Program-made: the position numbers and the translations under genes
The notes under the pieces: generated by a model
Database searches by the model: none
The model's input: only the letters and a program-made list of their open reading frames with translations
What the model was told of the DNA's origin: nothing
DNA from: Chryseobacterium aureum
GTDB taxonomy: Bacteria > Bacteroidota > Bacteroidia > Flavobacteriales > Weeksellaceae
Direction: 5' to 3'
Length of the DNA stretch: 64,000 nucleotides
Assembly (NCBI RefSeq): GCF_003971235.1
Contig: NZ_CP034661.1
Coordinates: forward strand, 1,178,001 to 1,242,000
Shown: one piece after another, positions 27,550 to 36,123 of the stretch
How the letters are laid out: every line of letters begins with the position of its first letter
Position numbering within the stretch: the first letter of the stretch is position 1

Positions 27550-27578
27550 GAAAGTCCCTTTTTAAGGGGCTTTTTTTG
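27550..27578 (+). terminator. Rho-independent terminator of icd
   Basis: Hairpin AAGTCCC...GGGGCTT followed by seven T, about 20 bases after the icd stop. Confidence 0.8.
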
Positions 27579-27608
27579 TTTCAACTATTCTTTAAAAGAT
27601 ATACCGAA

Positions 27609-27663
27609 GACCACCCCGTAAAAAATTCAAAGAATTTTTGCCACCCCTCCAGAGGACGGGAAT
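27609..27663. repeat. solo copy of the DUF559-element terminal repeat (family B, copy 2)
   Basis: Same double-hairpin order as at 18733: GACCACCCCGT, AAAATTC/GAATTTT arms, GCCACCCCTCC, GAGGACGGGAAT. The rest of the 27530-27908 gap is AT-rich and should hold the promoter of the next gene; no further feature seen. Confidence 0.75.
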
Positions 27664-27908
27664 ATGAGCTCGTACTTATTAATCAAGGTTAAGGTCTAAA
27701 TCTGGCAAATTCCCAATCATCAATCTCTCCTGCTTAAAAGAATATTTTTCGTCGGATTCCAGTAGCACAACTACTGAGATTTTTGCTGTTTATTTTCGGG
27801 GTTAAAAATGCCGGATTCGGCTTTTGATTTGTCCGGATCAGCCGGTTTTCCGTTTCATGGTATGGATTACCCACCTACTTTTGGACCAGAAAATAAAACA
27901 CTATTTAT

Positions 27909-28847
27909 ATGGACACCACAAAGACAAAAAGAAATCCCATTGCCATCGTATTTCTGGCTATATTAGGTATTTTCGGAGGATTACAGCTGTTCAGCAAGCC
28001 GCTGGAAGGAAAACAGGTTACAGGAAAAATAAGGGCCCCAAAGGAAGTGATCAGCATTCTTGAAAACTCGTGTTTCAACTGTCATTCCAATCAGCAGAAC
28101 CTAAGCTGGTACGATAAAATTGCCCCTGTTTCTTGGGCTGTAAATAAAGATATCGAAAGGGCCAGAGAAGTGCTCAATTTTTCTGAATGGGAAAAGTATT
28201 CTCCCGCCGATCATCAGGGAAAAATGTATGCTATCCTGAACATGATACAAAGCGGAAAAATGCCTCTACATGAATACACGCTGCTGCATCCTTCTGCTAA
28301 AATTACAGAGAAAGATCTTGAAACGATTAAGAAATATACGCTTTCATTATCCTCAGTAAGTCCGTCAGCTCAAAAAAAGACGGAACCTCTCCAAGCATTA
28401 TCCGCTATACCTACTGCGGAATCAGCAAAATTCCCGGTTTCTTCCAATGGTGTTTCATACACTCCTGATTTTAAAAACTGGAAAGTCATCAGTATGAGTA
28501 CCCTTTTTGACCACTCTATCCGTGTCATCTATGGAAATGACATTGCTGTAAAAGCAGTGGAAACGGAAAATTTTCATCCCTGGCCGGACGGAAGCATTGT
28601 GGTAAAATCTGTATGGATGCAACAGGAGCTGCCTGACGGAGAAATCAGACCCGGAAAATTCGTGAATGCACAGTTTATGGTAAAAGATTCCAGGAAGTAT
28701 ACAGATACTGAAGGTTGGGGGTTTGCAAAATTCTCGGGAGAGACCTTCACCCTACCGGAAAAACAGCATCATTTGCTAAAGAATCCTGCATTGCCTGCCA
28801 TAGACAGCTGGCGGAAAAAACAGGCTACCTGTTTGATGTTCCTATGA
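27909..28847 (+). CDS. haem-binding domain + cytochrome P460 protein, frameshifted near the 3' end
   Basis: The readable frame gives 312 residues: an N-terminal membrane segment (10-27), a haem-binding domain with CFNCH at 55-59 (NSCFNCHSNQQNLSWYDKIAPVSW), and a cytochrome P460-like domain from about 180 on. The C-terminal second haem motif is missing in this frame. One base (a T in the TTT run near 28772) appears lost: the +1 frame after it reads ESCIACH followed by a P460-like tail and stops at 28891, giving a 4-base ATGA overlap with the next gene. So the intact gene would be 27909-28891 with two CxxCH sites. It is either a recent pseudogene or a sequence error. Confidence 0.8.
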   Translation: MDTTKTKRNPIAIVFLAILGIFGGLQLFSKPLEGKQVTGKIRAPKEVISILENSCFNCHSNQQNLSWYDKIAPVSWAVNKDIERAREVLNFSEWEKYSPADHQGKMYAILNMIQSGKMPLHEYTLLHPSAKITEKDLETIKKYTLSLSSVSPSAQKKTEPLQALSAIPTAESAKFPVSSNGVSYTPDFKNWKVISMSTLFDHSIRVIYGNDIAVKAVETENFHPWPDGSIVVKSVWMQQELPDGEIRPGKFVNAQFMVKDSRKYTDTEGWGFAKFSGETFTLPEKQHHLLKNPALPAIDSWRKKQATCLMFL

Positions 28848-28887
28848 AAGTCAATACCCAAAACTTAATTCAAAATTTACAGAAAAA

Positions 28888-29331
28888 ATGAAAAATACAA
28901 TCTTTATCTTACTGGTAAGTCTTATCGCTCTTACCTCATGCACCAAAGAAAATAATGACACCAATAATGGGCTTGTGAGAGTTGTCTTTGATCCGGGCCA
29001 TCTGAAATTCATCTCCAGTTCTTTAAATCCCAAAGTGAAAACAATGTCTGCATTATATGGAAATGAAAAAGCGCTGAAATCTTTGTCCGAAGAAAATCAG
29101 ACACCGGAAGCGGGTGTTGTTATGAAGCTGGTTACCTGGAAATATCATACCAACCCCCAATACATCGGCGGAACCATCACCGGAGAATTGGTAAGTATTG
29201 AAACTGTTCAAGCCAATCATTCCGGAAAGGTTTCATATGATATACAGCATAATCTTATACAAAACAGCTCTCCCGATAAAGAAAAAAGAATACAGTATTT
29301 CATGAGCTACCGCCCTGTAAGCAGGCCCTGA
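28888..29331 (+). CDS. lipoprotein with cytochrome P460-like domain
   Basis: A 147-residue protein with a lipoprotein signal (IFILLVSLIALTSC, Cys at 18). The remainder follows the P460 pattern seen in the upstream gene: SALYGNEKALKSL matches its VIYGNDIAVKAVE, and EAGVVMKLVTWKYH matches its DGSIVVKSVWMQ. It lacks a CxxCH haem site, so it may be a haem-less subunit. It overlaps the restored end of the upstream gene by four bases, which marks the pair as an operon. It is probably anchored in the outer membrane or periplasm. Function unknown. Confidence 0.7.
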   Translation: MKNTIFILLVSLIALTSCTKENNDTNNGLVRVVFDPGHLKFISSSLNPKVKTMSALYGNEKALKSLSEENQTPEAGVVMKLVTWKYHTNPQYIGGTITGELVSIETVQANHSGKVSYDIQHNLIQNSSPDKEKRIQYFMSYRPVSRP

Positions 29332-29409
29332 TAAAAACTTCCGCTTCGCTATTTATCATAATAATTCAATAAAAAGCATTAATTTAACTTTTTCAAATCC
29401 GCAGATTTC

Positions 29410-30423
29410 ATGCAACAGCAAAAAATAAAAATCTCACAGGCCATTATCTGGGTAAGCTCCATTTTTCTGGGCATTTTATCATCTGTACCTCAGCTTGCAT
29501 CTCATCAGTTTGACGGGAAAGAAGCTTTGGTAAACTCGGGGATTACGGCAGCATTTTCGGTCATTATGTGGTATATTAATATTTATATGCTGAACCGCAC
29601 GAAAAAACGAAGACAGCATATCTCCTATTCAAGACTGATGGTGGTACTCGCTTTTGGGATGGTGATTATGTTTGGACTGGCATGGATTCAGCAGCTGATT
29701 CTTTCTCATATTAATTTTGGACCGGTGATGCTGATGATTGAGGTAAGAGGAATCCTGATCAATCTGGTATGCTACATGTTCCTGAACCTTCTTCAGAATA
29801 GTTATACCGGCCAGCAGATACAGCTTGAACTGGAAAAGGTAAAAAGTGACAACCTGGGGGCTCAATATGAACTGCTAAAACAGCAGATCAATCCACACTT
29901 TCTTTTCAACAGTCTAAACACCTTAAAAATGATGGCAGAAACCCGTGATGAAGAAACAGTTGATTTCATTATACAGCTTTCTGATTTTTACAGATTTACA
30001 CTCGAGAGCAGAAAATTAGACCTGATCAATGTTCAGGAAGAAATGAAAATAGTAGATGCTTATCTTTTTCTTCAAAAAGCCCGTTTTGGTGACGGTATTA
30101 TGTTTACCAACCTGCTAGGAAAGGAAACCGTTTCTACTCTTATTCCTCCTTTCACGCTTCAGCTGCTGGTAGAGAACTGCATCAAACATAATATTGTTTC
30201 ACAAAGCAAACCGTTATACATTAAAATATATACCGCAGATGGTCATATTGTTATTGAAAACCCTATCCAGCGAAAGGTACATCCTGAAGATTCTTTGGGA
30301 GTGGGATTAGACAACATTAAAATGCGTTATAAGCACTTACTGGAAAAGGACATTATTATTAATTCAGACGAAAAAATATTTCAGATAAAACTACCATTGA
30401 TCCATGAATATCATCATTATTGA
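29410..30423 (+). CDS. LytS/YpdA-type sensor histidine kinase
   Basis: The 337-residue protein has four transmembrane helices in the first about 130 residues, a coiled stretch (LELEKVKSDNLGAQYELLKQQ) and the His_kinase phosphoacceptor motif NPHFLFNSLNTLK (His near 161). An HATPase region follows (PPFTLQLLVENCIKHN and GVGLDNIKMRY). Its 3' end overlaps the LytTR regulator start by 20 bases, so the pair is translationally coupled. It has no extracytoplasmic sensor domain; the signal is probably detected in the membrane. Confidence 0.93.
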   Translation: MQQQKIKISQAIIWVSSIFLGILSSVPQLASHQFDGKEALVNSGITAAFSVIMWYINIYMLNRTKKRRQHISYSRLMVVLAFGMVIMFGLAWIQQLILSHINFGPVMLMIEVRGILINLVCYMFLNLLQNSYTGQQIQLELEKVKSDNLGAQYELLKQQINPHFLFNSLNTLKMMAETRDEETVDFIIQLSDFYRFTLESRKLDLINVQEEMKIVDAYLFLQKARFGDGIMFTNLLGKETVSTLIPPFTLQLLVENCIKHNIVSQSKPLYIKIYTADGHIVIENPIQRKVHPEDSLGVGLDNIKMRYKHLLEKDIIINSDEKIFQIKLPLIHEYHHY

Positions 30424-31162
30424 AGACGAATTCCGGGCAGCGAAATCCCTTCAGAATTTAATTTCAGATTTAAAACCGGACTCCAGGATACTGGGAGTTT
30501 ATGACAGTATTGAAACCAGCATTGAAGGTTTAAAAGAGCTAAAACCCGATCTTATTTTCATGGATATCCACCTTTCGGACGGACTTTCCTTTGAAATTTT
30601 CAAATCGGTGGAGATTACCTGCCCTGTAGTTTTCTGTACTGCATTTGATCAATATATGCTGGATGCCTTTAAAAGTAAAGGGGTCGACTATGTTTTAAAA
30701 CCTTTTTCAAAAGAAGACATTGCTGAAGCTTTACAAAAGGTTGATGAACTGAAAAAATTCTTTCAGAAAAACGACTTACCGGAGTTGGAATCCATCATAC
30801 AGAAAATGAATCAGCCTGCGGGTAAAAGCAGCTTTTTGGTTTTTAAAAATCAGAAATACACCATGATTCCCACAGAAGATATTGCCTATTTTTATATCCA
30901 TAATGAGATCACCCATCTTGTTACATTTACCAGAGAGCAGTTTCCTCTTACCCAGCCTTTGGGACAGGTGGCAGAACAGGTGTCTGACAGGCAGTTCTTC
31001 AGAGTCAACCGCCAATATCTTGTTAATTTTAAAGCGATTAAAGAAATGGAACATTATTTCCAGCGGAAAATCCTGGTAAAACTCACGATTGAAACGCCTG
31101 AAAAACTTTTGATCAATAAAGAAAAAACGCATAGTTTCTTTACCTGGCTGGAGGATAGATGA
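30404..31162 (+). CDS. LytTR-type response regulator
   Basis: A 252-residue regulator: receiver domain (residues 1-120) with acidic pair at IIEDE, phosphoacceptor Asp54 in IFMDIHLSDG and the K in KPFSKEDI. A LytTR DNA-binding domain (about 145-250) follows, with FFRVNRQYLVNFKAI. It partners with the upstream kinase. LytTR regulators bind paired imperfect repeats. No target is obvious next to it, although the DUF1223/DoxX genes follow downstream with their own promoter. Confidence 0.93.
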   Translation: MNIIIIEDEFRAAKSLQNLISDLKPDSRILGVYDSIETSIEGLKELKPDLIFMDIHLSDGLSFEIFKSVEITCPVVFCTAFDQYMLDAFKSKGVDYVLKPFSKEDIAEALQKVDELKKFFQKNDLPELESIIQKMNQPAGKSSFLVFKNQKYTMIPTEDIAYFYIHNEITHLVTFTREQFPLTQPLGQVAEQVSDRQFFRVNRQYLVNFKAIKEMEHYFQRKILVKLTIETPEKLLINKEKTHSFFTWLEDR

Positions 31163-31242
31163 TGTAAGGAATCTGGAGGCTTGCTGCTGGAAGAGCTTTG
31201 CAGCCAATATAATTTATGAATGCCTTTTTTAACAAATTATAG

Positions 31243-31270
31243 CCCTGATCGGAATGATCAGGGTTTTCTT
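31243..31270 (+). terminator. Rho-independent terminator after the LytTR gene
   Basis: Perfect 8-bp stem CCCTGATC/GATCAGGG, 5-base loop, then TTTTCTTTT. Confidence 0.8.
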
Positions 31271-31350
31271 TTGCTTTTAATTCTTTATACTTGATTGTTC
31301 ATATTGTACTATCAAAAAATATAAACATCAATTCTTTTTTGCACTCCAAA

Positions 31351-31385
31351 AACTTCCTTCCTCCTTCTTCCTTCTTCCAGCATCC
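31351..31385. repeat. degenerate heptanucleotide array (TTCTTCC-like, 5 units)
   Basis: AACTTCC, TTCCTCC, TTCTTCC, TTCTTCC, AGCATCC in perfect 7-base phase. It lies in the 340-base gap 31163-31502, which also holds the terminator and the downstream promoter. Confidence 0.5.
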
Positions 31386-31478
31386 AGCCTTCAAATACTT
31401 CCCCTCACAATTTCCGTATTCACCCCGTAATTTGTCCGGTTAACCTTCTTTTGCTTTCTTTTGCTTTCGGCAAGTAGC

Positions 31479-31486
31479 TACTTTTG
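31479..31486 (+). promoter_or_regulatory. TAnnTTTG -7 box of the DUF1223 gene
   Basis: TACTTTTG, 16 bases before the ATG, preceded at about 15 and 25 bases by two TTTTGC elements that could serve as the -33 box. Confidence 0.6.
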
Positions 31487-31502
31487 AATCAAATTAAAGG
31501 AT

Positions 31503-32279
31503 ATGATACTCAAAAATTTAATCACAGTAAGCGCTTTTACCGCCTTATTATTTGCTACTTCAGCATTTATTCATCAAAATGAAGAACAAAAGAGCATACA
31601 GCATTCAACAGATGAAAATCATGGCTTCGCGGTGCTGGAGCTTTTTACTTCAGAAGGCTGTTCCAGCTGTCCCCCGGCAGATGAGCTGATGGGGAAAATT
31701 GAAGAGGAATATAAAGACCAGCCTGTGTACCTTCTCTCCTATCACGTAGATTACTGGAACCGTCTGGGATGGAAGGACAGATTCAGTAGTGCAGAAAATT
31801 CGCGGCGCCAACAGCAGTACAGCCCTATACTGAATTCACAGGTGTATACTCCTCAGTTGATAGTGAATGGAAAAAAGGAATTTGTAGGTTCGGATGAAAA
31901 CTCAATCCGAAATGCTATTCGGGAGGCTCTGTTTACTGATAAAAAGACCAATATAGAACTGTCGGCAGTTATTTCTCAGAAGGATATTACTGTATCCTAT
32001 AAAACATCTGCTACGGATCCAAAGAACATACTTCTGATTAATCTGGTTGAGAAGCATGCCTCTACTCAGGTAGGAAAAGGTGAAAACGAAGGACGCCATC
32101 TGCATCACTGGCAAATTGTTCATCAGCAGAACTCCATTTCATTGAATAAGCAACAGGAAGGCACAACAAAGTTCAAGCTTCCGGAAGGCTTTTCACCGGA
32201 GCGCTGGGAAGTGATAGCGTTTATTCAGCATGTTAAAACAGGACAGATATCGGGATCAGCAAAAACTTCCTTTAGATAA
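31503..32279 (+). CDS. DUF1223 domain (thioredoxin-like) exported protein
   Basis: A 258-residue protein with a signal peptide (residues 1-23) and the DUF1223 pattern VLELFTSEGCSSCPPADELM (Cys53 and Cys56), YHVDYWNRLGWKD, and YTPQLIVNGKKEFVGS. The fold is thioredoxin-like and acts in the periplasm; the CSSC pair may be redox-active. It is followed after 30 bases by a DoxX-like membrane gene, which suggests a thiol-redox pair at the inner membrane. Confidence 0.9.
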   Translation: MILKNLITVSAFTALLFATSAFIHQNEEQKSIQHSTDENHGFAVLELFTSEGCSSCPPADELMGKIEEEYKDQPVYLLSYHVDYWNRLGWKDRFSSAENSRRQQQYSPILNSQVYTPQLIVNGKKEFVGSDENSIRNAIREALFTDKKTNIELSAVISQKDITVSYKTSATDPKNILLINLVEKHASTQVGKGENEGRHLHHWQIVHQQNSISLNKQQEGTTKFKLPEGFSPERWEVIAFIQHVKTGQISGSAKTSFR

Positions 32280-32309
32280 ACGCTCCAATCAATACTAAAA
32301 ATTACGACA

Positions 32310-32702
32310 ATGAAAACAAAAACAACAAAAATCATTTATTGGTCAGGCGCAATATTTATGTCATTATGGTTTGGAGCCAGCGGCTTCTTTGAACTGACCA
32401 AAAACCCTGTTGTATGGGAGATTACACAGCAGCTTGGGTATCCGCCTCATTTCATTTATATATTGGGAGTTTTTAAAATTTCGGGAGTTTTGGTGCTTTT
32501 GCTTCCCAATAGGTTATTGAGACTTAAAGAATGGGTGTTTGCAGGAATGTTTTTTGATATCCTCTTTGCCTTTTTCTCAAAAATAGCGGTGCTTGGTTTT
32601 CCGGCTACAGCAGATGCTATCATTGCTTTTTCTGTGCTTGTGCTTACCTATGGAATGTTCAGAAAATTGTATTCTCCTGAATTGATCTATGGAGAAGCGT
32701 GA
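32310..32702 (+). CDS. DoxX-like membrane protein
   Basis: A 130-residue protein with four hydrophobic helices (about 10-26, 45-62, 72-93, 97-115). The pattern WFGASGFFELTKNP...LGYPPHFIYILGVFKISGVLVLLLP is that of small DoxX-like proteins. Cotranscribed with DUF1223. Probably part of a membrane redox function, but the exact role is unknown. Confidence 0.82.
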   Translation: MKTKTTKIIYWSGAIFMSLWFGASGFFELTKNPVVWEITQQLGYPPHFIYILGVFKISGVLVLLLPNRLLRLKEWVFAGMFFDILFAFFSKIAVLGFPATADAIIAFSVLVLTYGMFRKLYSPELIYGEA

Positions 32703-32737
32703 TTTTTACAAAGCTCTAATTTTTTCTTATGTTGAAA

Positions 32738-32775
32738 CATACCCTCACGTTGTACGTGGGGGTATGTTGTTTTTC
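32738..32775 (+). terminator. Rho-independent terminator after the DoxX-like gene
   Basis: Long stem CATACCC-CACGT / ACGTG-GGGTATG with a TGT loop and one mismatch, followed by a T-rich tract. Confidence 0.75.
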
Positions 32776-32777
32776 AG

Positions 32778-32812
32778 TTTGGGCTAAAGTCTGCTGTTAT
32801 TGATTGTATTGT
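32778..32812. repeat. dispersed repeat family C, partial copy
   Basis: TTTGGGCTAAAGTCTGCTGTTATTGATT resembles the GGGCTAAAGCCCG...TTCTATTGAT unit seen at 49.6 and 55.75 kb. Confidence 0.5.
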
Positions 32813-32833
32813 CAACTGATTTCATTATTTCTA

Positions 32834-32888
32834 GACCACCCCGTCAAAAATTCTTTAAATTTTTGCCACCCCTCCAAAGGAGGGGAAT
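32834..32888. repeat. solo copy of the DUF559-element terminal repeat (family B, copy 3)
   Basis: GACCACCCCGTC, AAAATTC/AAATTTT arms, GCCACCCC and CTCC-AAA-GGAG ending GGGGAAT. It is the solo copy closest in sequence to the terminal repeats of the DUF559 element. Confidence 0.78.
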
Positions 32889-32954
32889 ATTGCGTACATA
32901 TTATTAAATCCTGATCAGCACAATCCAAATCTCTAATCCCTGCTGCCTGTTTCC

Positions 32955-33947
32955 CTAATTCATAAAACTTTCCGGGAACCATTCAAATGCTCCGTCTTTT
33001 GATTTTGTAAAGCCAAGGCCTGGCCATGGTAAGTGATATGCAAATGCTCTGGTTTTGGTATCTGCCAGCTGCTTCAGAAGCGCTTTCCTTGAAGCAGTTG
33101 CAATATCCAGGTCGGTGTCTCCAAAATAGCCCCATTCAGGATGGGGGAAAAGGACTACATCAGAATGAATCAAATCTGCAATATAGATGAGCTTTTCATT
33201 TCCTGAAGAGATTGTGGTAACCGTTAAGCCGGGGGTATGGCCGGGCGCTAACTGGAAGCTAAAATAATCATACAATGGATTATTAAGATCATAATATTTC
33301 AGCTTAGGCTGAATGGTTTTCAGGATATTCCGGACTGCGGGGATAATCTGATTGAGAAATTCAGGCTGTGTTTTCAGTGCACTGTTGCTGAAATCTTTGA
33401 TTGAAGCTTTCATCCAGAAATCATGTTCTGTTTTCGAGATAAAAATATCTGCATTGGGAAAAATCAGCTGGTTCTGTTTGTTGATAACTCCTCCAATATG
33501 GTCAGGGTGGGCATGAGAGATAAAAACATCGGTAATATCTTTGGCAGAAAATCCTGCTTTTTGGAGGCTTTTTAATAGAAACCCGGTTCTCTGATCTGCA
33601 AAAATACCCATTCCTGTATCCAATAAGATGAGTTTATTTTTTGCTTTAACCAACATGATATTCATAGCCATATCAATGTAACTGTCTGGTCTGAAATTGT
33701 TTTTCAGGATTGACTTCAATTCTGAAACGGTTCCTCTGGGAGCAAATGAGTTCAGATTTTCTTCATGAATATACCCGTCTGTGAGTATGAAAAGTTCCAG
33801 CTCTCCCAATTTTAATTTTTTAAAACCGGAAAGGTCTTCCTCTTTTTTCCCGGGGGATTTTGGTGTTCCTGCCCATAAACCGGAAAAAGGAATCATGCTT
33901 AACGTTCCTGCCAGCAAACCACTTTTTAATAATTCTCTTCTGTTCAT
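32955..33947 (-). CDS. MBL-fold metallo-hydrolase, AidC-like (candidate AHL lactonase)
   Basis: A 330-residue exported protein: an N-terminal NRRELLKSG segment and hydrophobic stretch (residues 7-26), then a metallo-beta-lactamase fold with HAHPDH at 145-150, GHTPG, ADLIHSD and a late AYHLPWPGLG. The extended N-terminal part (APRGTVSEL, NFRPDSYIDMAMNIMLV) recalls the quorum-quenching lactonase AidC described from a Chryseobacterium strain; that link is from memory. The family binds two zinc ions and opens lactone rings. The start at 33947 gives the full signal segment. Confidence 0.85.
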   Translation of the reverse strand: MNRRELLKSGLLAGTLSMIPFSGLWAGTPKSPGKKEEDLSGFKKLKLGELELFILTDGYIHEENLNSFAPRGTVSELKSILKNNFRPDSYIDMAMNIMLVKAKNKLILLDTGMGIFADQRTGFLLKSLQKAGFSAKDITDVFISHAHPDHIGGVINKQNQLIFPNADIFISKTEHDFWMKASIKDFSNSALKTQPEFLNQIIPAVRNILKTIQPKLKYYDLNNPLYDYFSFQLAPGHTPGLTVTTISSGNEKLIYIADLIHSDVVLFPHPEWGYFGDTDLDIATASRKALLKQLADTKTRAFAYHLPWPGLGFTKSKDGAFEWFPESFMN

Positions 33948-33967
33948 AATTTATGTTTTTATTAATC

Positions 33968-34010
33968 AAAAAAAACTGAATTCCCGTCATAGACAGGAAC
34001 TCAGTTTTTG
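33968..34010 (-). terminator. Rho-independent terminator of the aldo/keto reductase gene
   Basis: Stem AACTGAGTTCCTGTC / GACGGGAATTCAGTT with a TAT loop and a U-run on the minus strand, 11 bases past the stop at 34022. Confidence 0.85.
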
Positions 34011-34021
34011 TATAATTGTCT

Positions 34022-35023
34022 TTAGTTATTAACCAGTTTCATAGATCCTTCTGTATATCTTTCTCCTACATTCGGGTATTTTTTCAGAATGGCATCAATG
34101 GTATCCAGGTCTGTTTGGGAAAGTTCTATATTGACTGCGGCAATATTCTCTTCCAGATATTTAATTCGTTTAGTGCCCGGAATCGGGATGATATCATCTC
34201 CCTGATTCAATACCCATGCTAATGCAAGCTGGGTTCCTTTTATTCCTTTGGAAGCAGCGAACTCATTGATCTCATTCGCCAGTTGGGTATTATTTTCAAG
34301 ATACTCCTGCTGATAGCGCGGCAGTGATTTTCTGAAATCGTCATCACCAAGGTTCTGCGCTTCATAAATATTGGTAAAAAGTCCTCTTGCCAAAGGTGAA
34401 TAAGGGACTAAAGATATCCCGAGCTCTCTGATGGTGGGTAAAATCTCCTTTTCAACATCTTTTGTAAGGATAGAATATTCTGACTGTAATGCTGCAATAG
34501 GGTGAATTTTGTTCGCTTTTCTGATAGATTCTGCGGAAGCTTCAGACAATCCGATGTATTTCACCTTTCCAGCTTTTACCAGCTCTGCCATTGCTCCTAC
34601 TGTTTCTTCTACAGGTACATTCGGGTCTACTCTGTGAGCATAATACAAGTCAATAGTATCTATTTTTAATCTTTGAAGGCTTAAATCTACGGCCTGTCTG
34701 ATCCATTCCGGAGAACCGTCAAAATAAGTTCCGGGAGCTCCGCTGTGACTGGCTTTTCCATCTTTAAACCTGAATCCGAATTTAGTCGCAATGAAAATTT
34801 TATCCCTGTTCGGTACCAAGACTTTAGAGATCAGTTTTTCATTTTCTCCGTTGGCATACATATCTGCCGTATCCCAAAAGTTAACGCCTAAATCTAAGGC
34901 TCTGTGCAGAGTATTGATACTTTCCTGCTCATCTGCGGGACCGTAAGCAAAGCTCATTCCCATACATCCTAAACCAATTGCTGATAACTGTTCTTCTGTG
35001 TTTCCTAATTTTTTAAATTTCAT
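34022..35023 (-). CDS. aldo/keto reductase
   Basis: A 333-residue TIM-barrel oxidoreductase of the AKR13-like type. It has LGCMGMSFAYG, the catalytic tetrad in NFWDTADMYANGENE (Asp, Tyr), ATKFGF (Lys) and YYAHRVDP (His), and the NADPH phosphate region IIPIPGTKRIKYLEENIAA. It reduces aldehydes or ketones with NADPH. The AraC-type gene 86 bases upstream on the same strand is the likely regulator. Confidence 0.94.
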   Translation of the reverse strand: MKFKKLGNTEEQLSAIGLGCMGMSFAYGPADEQESINTLHRALDLGVNFWDTADMYANGENEKLISKVLVPNRDKIFIATKFGFRFKDGKASHSGAPGTYFDGSPEWIRQAVDLSLQRLKIDTIDLYYAHRVDPNVPVEETVGAMAELVKAGKVKYIGLSEASAESIRKANKIHPIAALQSEYSILTKDVEKEILPTIRELGISLVPYSPLARGLFTNIYEAQNLGDDDFRKSLPRYQQEYLENNTQLANEINEFAASKGIKGTQLALAWVLNQGDDIIPIPGTKRIKYLEENIAAVNIELSQTDLDTIDAILKKYPNVGERYTEGSMKLVNN

Positions 35024-35109
35024 GATAGGTATGATTTAATTTTATAAGACAAAATTAGAACATCCGAAAACCAGCCACTATATAGAATTCAAACTAAGAA
35101 TTATAAAAT

Positions 35110-36015
35110 TCAAACAATATCCATTCTCAGGGCATTAGGAGTAATTCCGGTTTGTTTTTTAAAATAATTGGTAAAATAGGCGGGCTCTTCAAAACCTAAT
35201 CCGTAAGCGATTTCGGAAATATTCCAATCTGTATGTTTCAGTAATGCGTTGGCTTCCTGAATAATTCTTGCAGTAATCTGCTGACTGGTTGTTTTTCCGG
35301 TGATCTCTTTTACAGAGCGGTTTAAAGAATTCACATGAATAGAAAGACTCTGTGCATAATCATTGGGTGTTTTCAGTTTCAGAAAAGCTTCAGGACTGTC
35401 GATAGGAAACTGTCTTTCCAGTAGCTCCATAAATAAGGAAGCGACTCTCTGCGAAGCATTCTGATAGGGTTCAAAACTGTCTGCCGGCTGCATTCTCATG
35501 GTTTCATGAATCATCAGATGAAGGTAAGCTCTCAGCATATCATATTTGTGAATATATTCTGACTGGATTTCCGTCATCATTTTGGTATAAATTTCAGAAA
35601 GTATCTGCTGCTGGTCTTCATCTATAAAGAAAACCGGAGTTCCTCCGATCCTGAAAAGCGGAGAATCTTGGAGGTTGCCCATACGGCTTCCATTGTGAAG
35701 AAACTGGTCTGTAAACAGACAAAACCAGCCTTTCTGATCTTCATCATCAGCCTCCCAGGAATAAGGGATAATAGGATTGGAAAACAATAATGCAGGACGG
35801 TCTACTTTAATCCATTTATCAGCATAATGCAGTTTTCCTTTTCCGATGATTAGTGAAATTTTATAATAATCCCGTCTGCTGTAAGGAGTAAGCGGAGAGC
35901 AGTATTCCCGTGAGAATACATTAAAGTGCCCCATTTTATTGACTCCGATACATTGTGAAGCCAGGTTGGGAGCATTTCTTTCATAAAAACCCTGAAGTGA
36001 TTCGTGCGATTCCAT
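35110..36015 (-). CDS. AraC family transcriptional regulator
   Basis: A 301-residue protein with an N-terminal cupin-like sensor domain (GKGKLHYADKWIKVDRPALLFSNPIIPYSWE) and a C-terminal AraC double helix-turn-helix (NALLKHTDWNISEIAYGLGFEEPAYFTNYFKKQTGITPNALR). It is placed upstream of the aldo/keto reductase in the same direction, a common regulator-target pair in Flavobacteriia. Confidence 0.92.
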   Translation of the reverse strand: MESHESLQGFYERNAPNLASQCIGVNKMGHFNVFSREYCSPLTPYSRRDYYKISLIIGKGKLHYADKWIKVDRPALLFSNPIIPYSWEADDEDQKGWFCLFTDQFLHNGSRMGNLQDSPLFRIGGTPVFFIDEDQQQILSEIYTKMMTEIQSEYIHKYDMLRAYLHLMIHETMRMQPADSFEPYQNASQRVASLFMELLERQFPIDSPEAFLKLKTPNDYAQSLSIHVNSLNRSVKEITGKTTSQQITARIIQEANALLKHTDWNISEIAYGLGFEEPAYFTNYFKKQTGITPNALRMDIV

Positions 36016-36061
36016 GAATCAAAGTTATAAAATTCAAACAAATTAATACTGCCAGAATTGG

Positions 36062-36095
36062 AAAAAATAAAATGGCTGACAAAGGTGTCAGCCAT
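36062..36095 (-). terminator. Rho-independent terminator of the 36124 gene
   Basis: Ten-base-pair stem ATGGCTGACA/TGTCAGCCAT with a 4-base loop and a T-rich tail on the minus strand. Confidence 0.8.
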
Positions 36096-36123
36096 GTAAA
36101 AGGGATATCGTTTGACAAAGGGA

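Noticed and set aside
27824..28063. 79-residue frame overlapping the haem-binding gene start
   Set aside because: Shadow of the real gene in another frame, with no domain.
29410..32702. LytS/LytTR system as direct regulator of the DUF1223-DoxX pair
   Set aside because: The pair has its own promoter after a terminator and no paired LytTR-type repeats were recognised in front of it.
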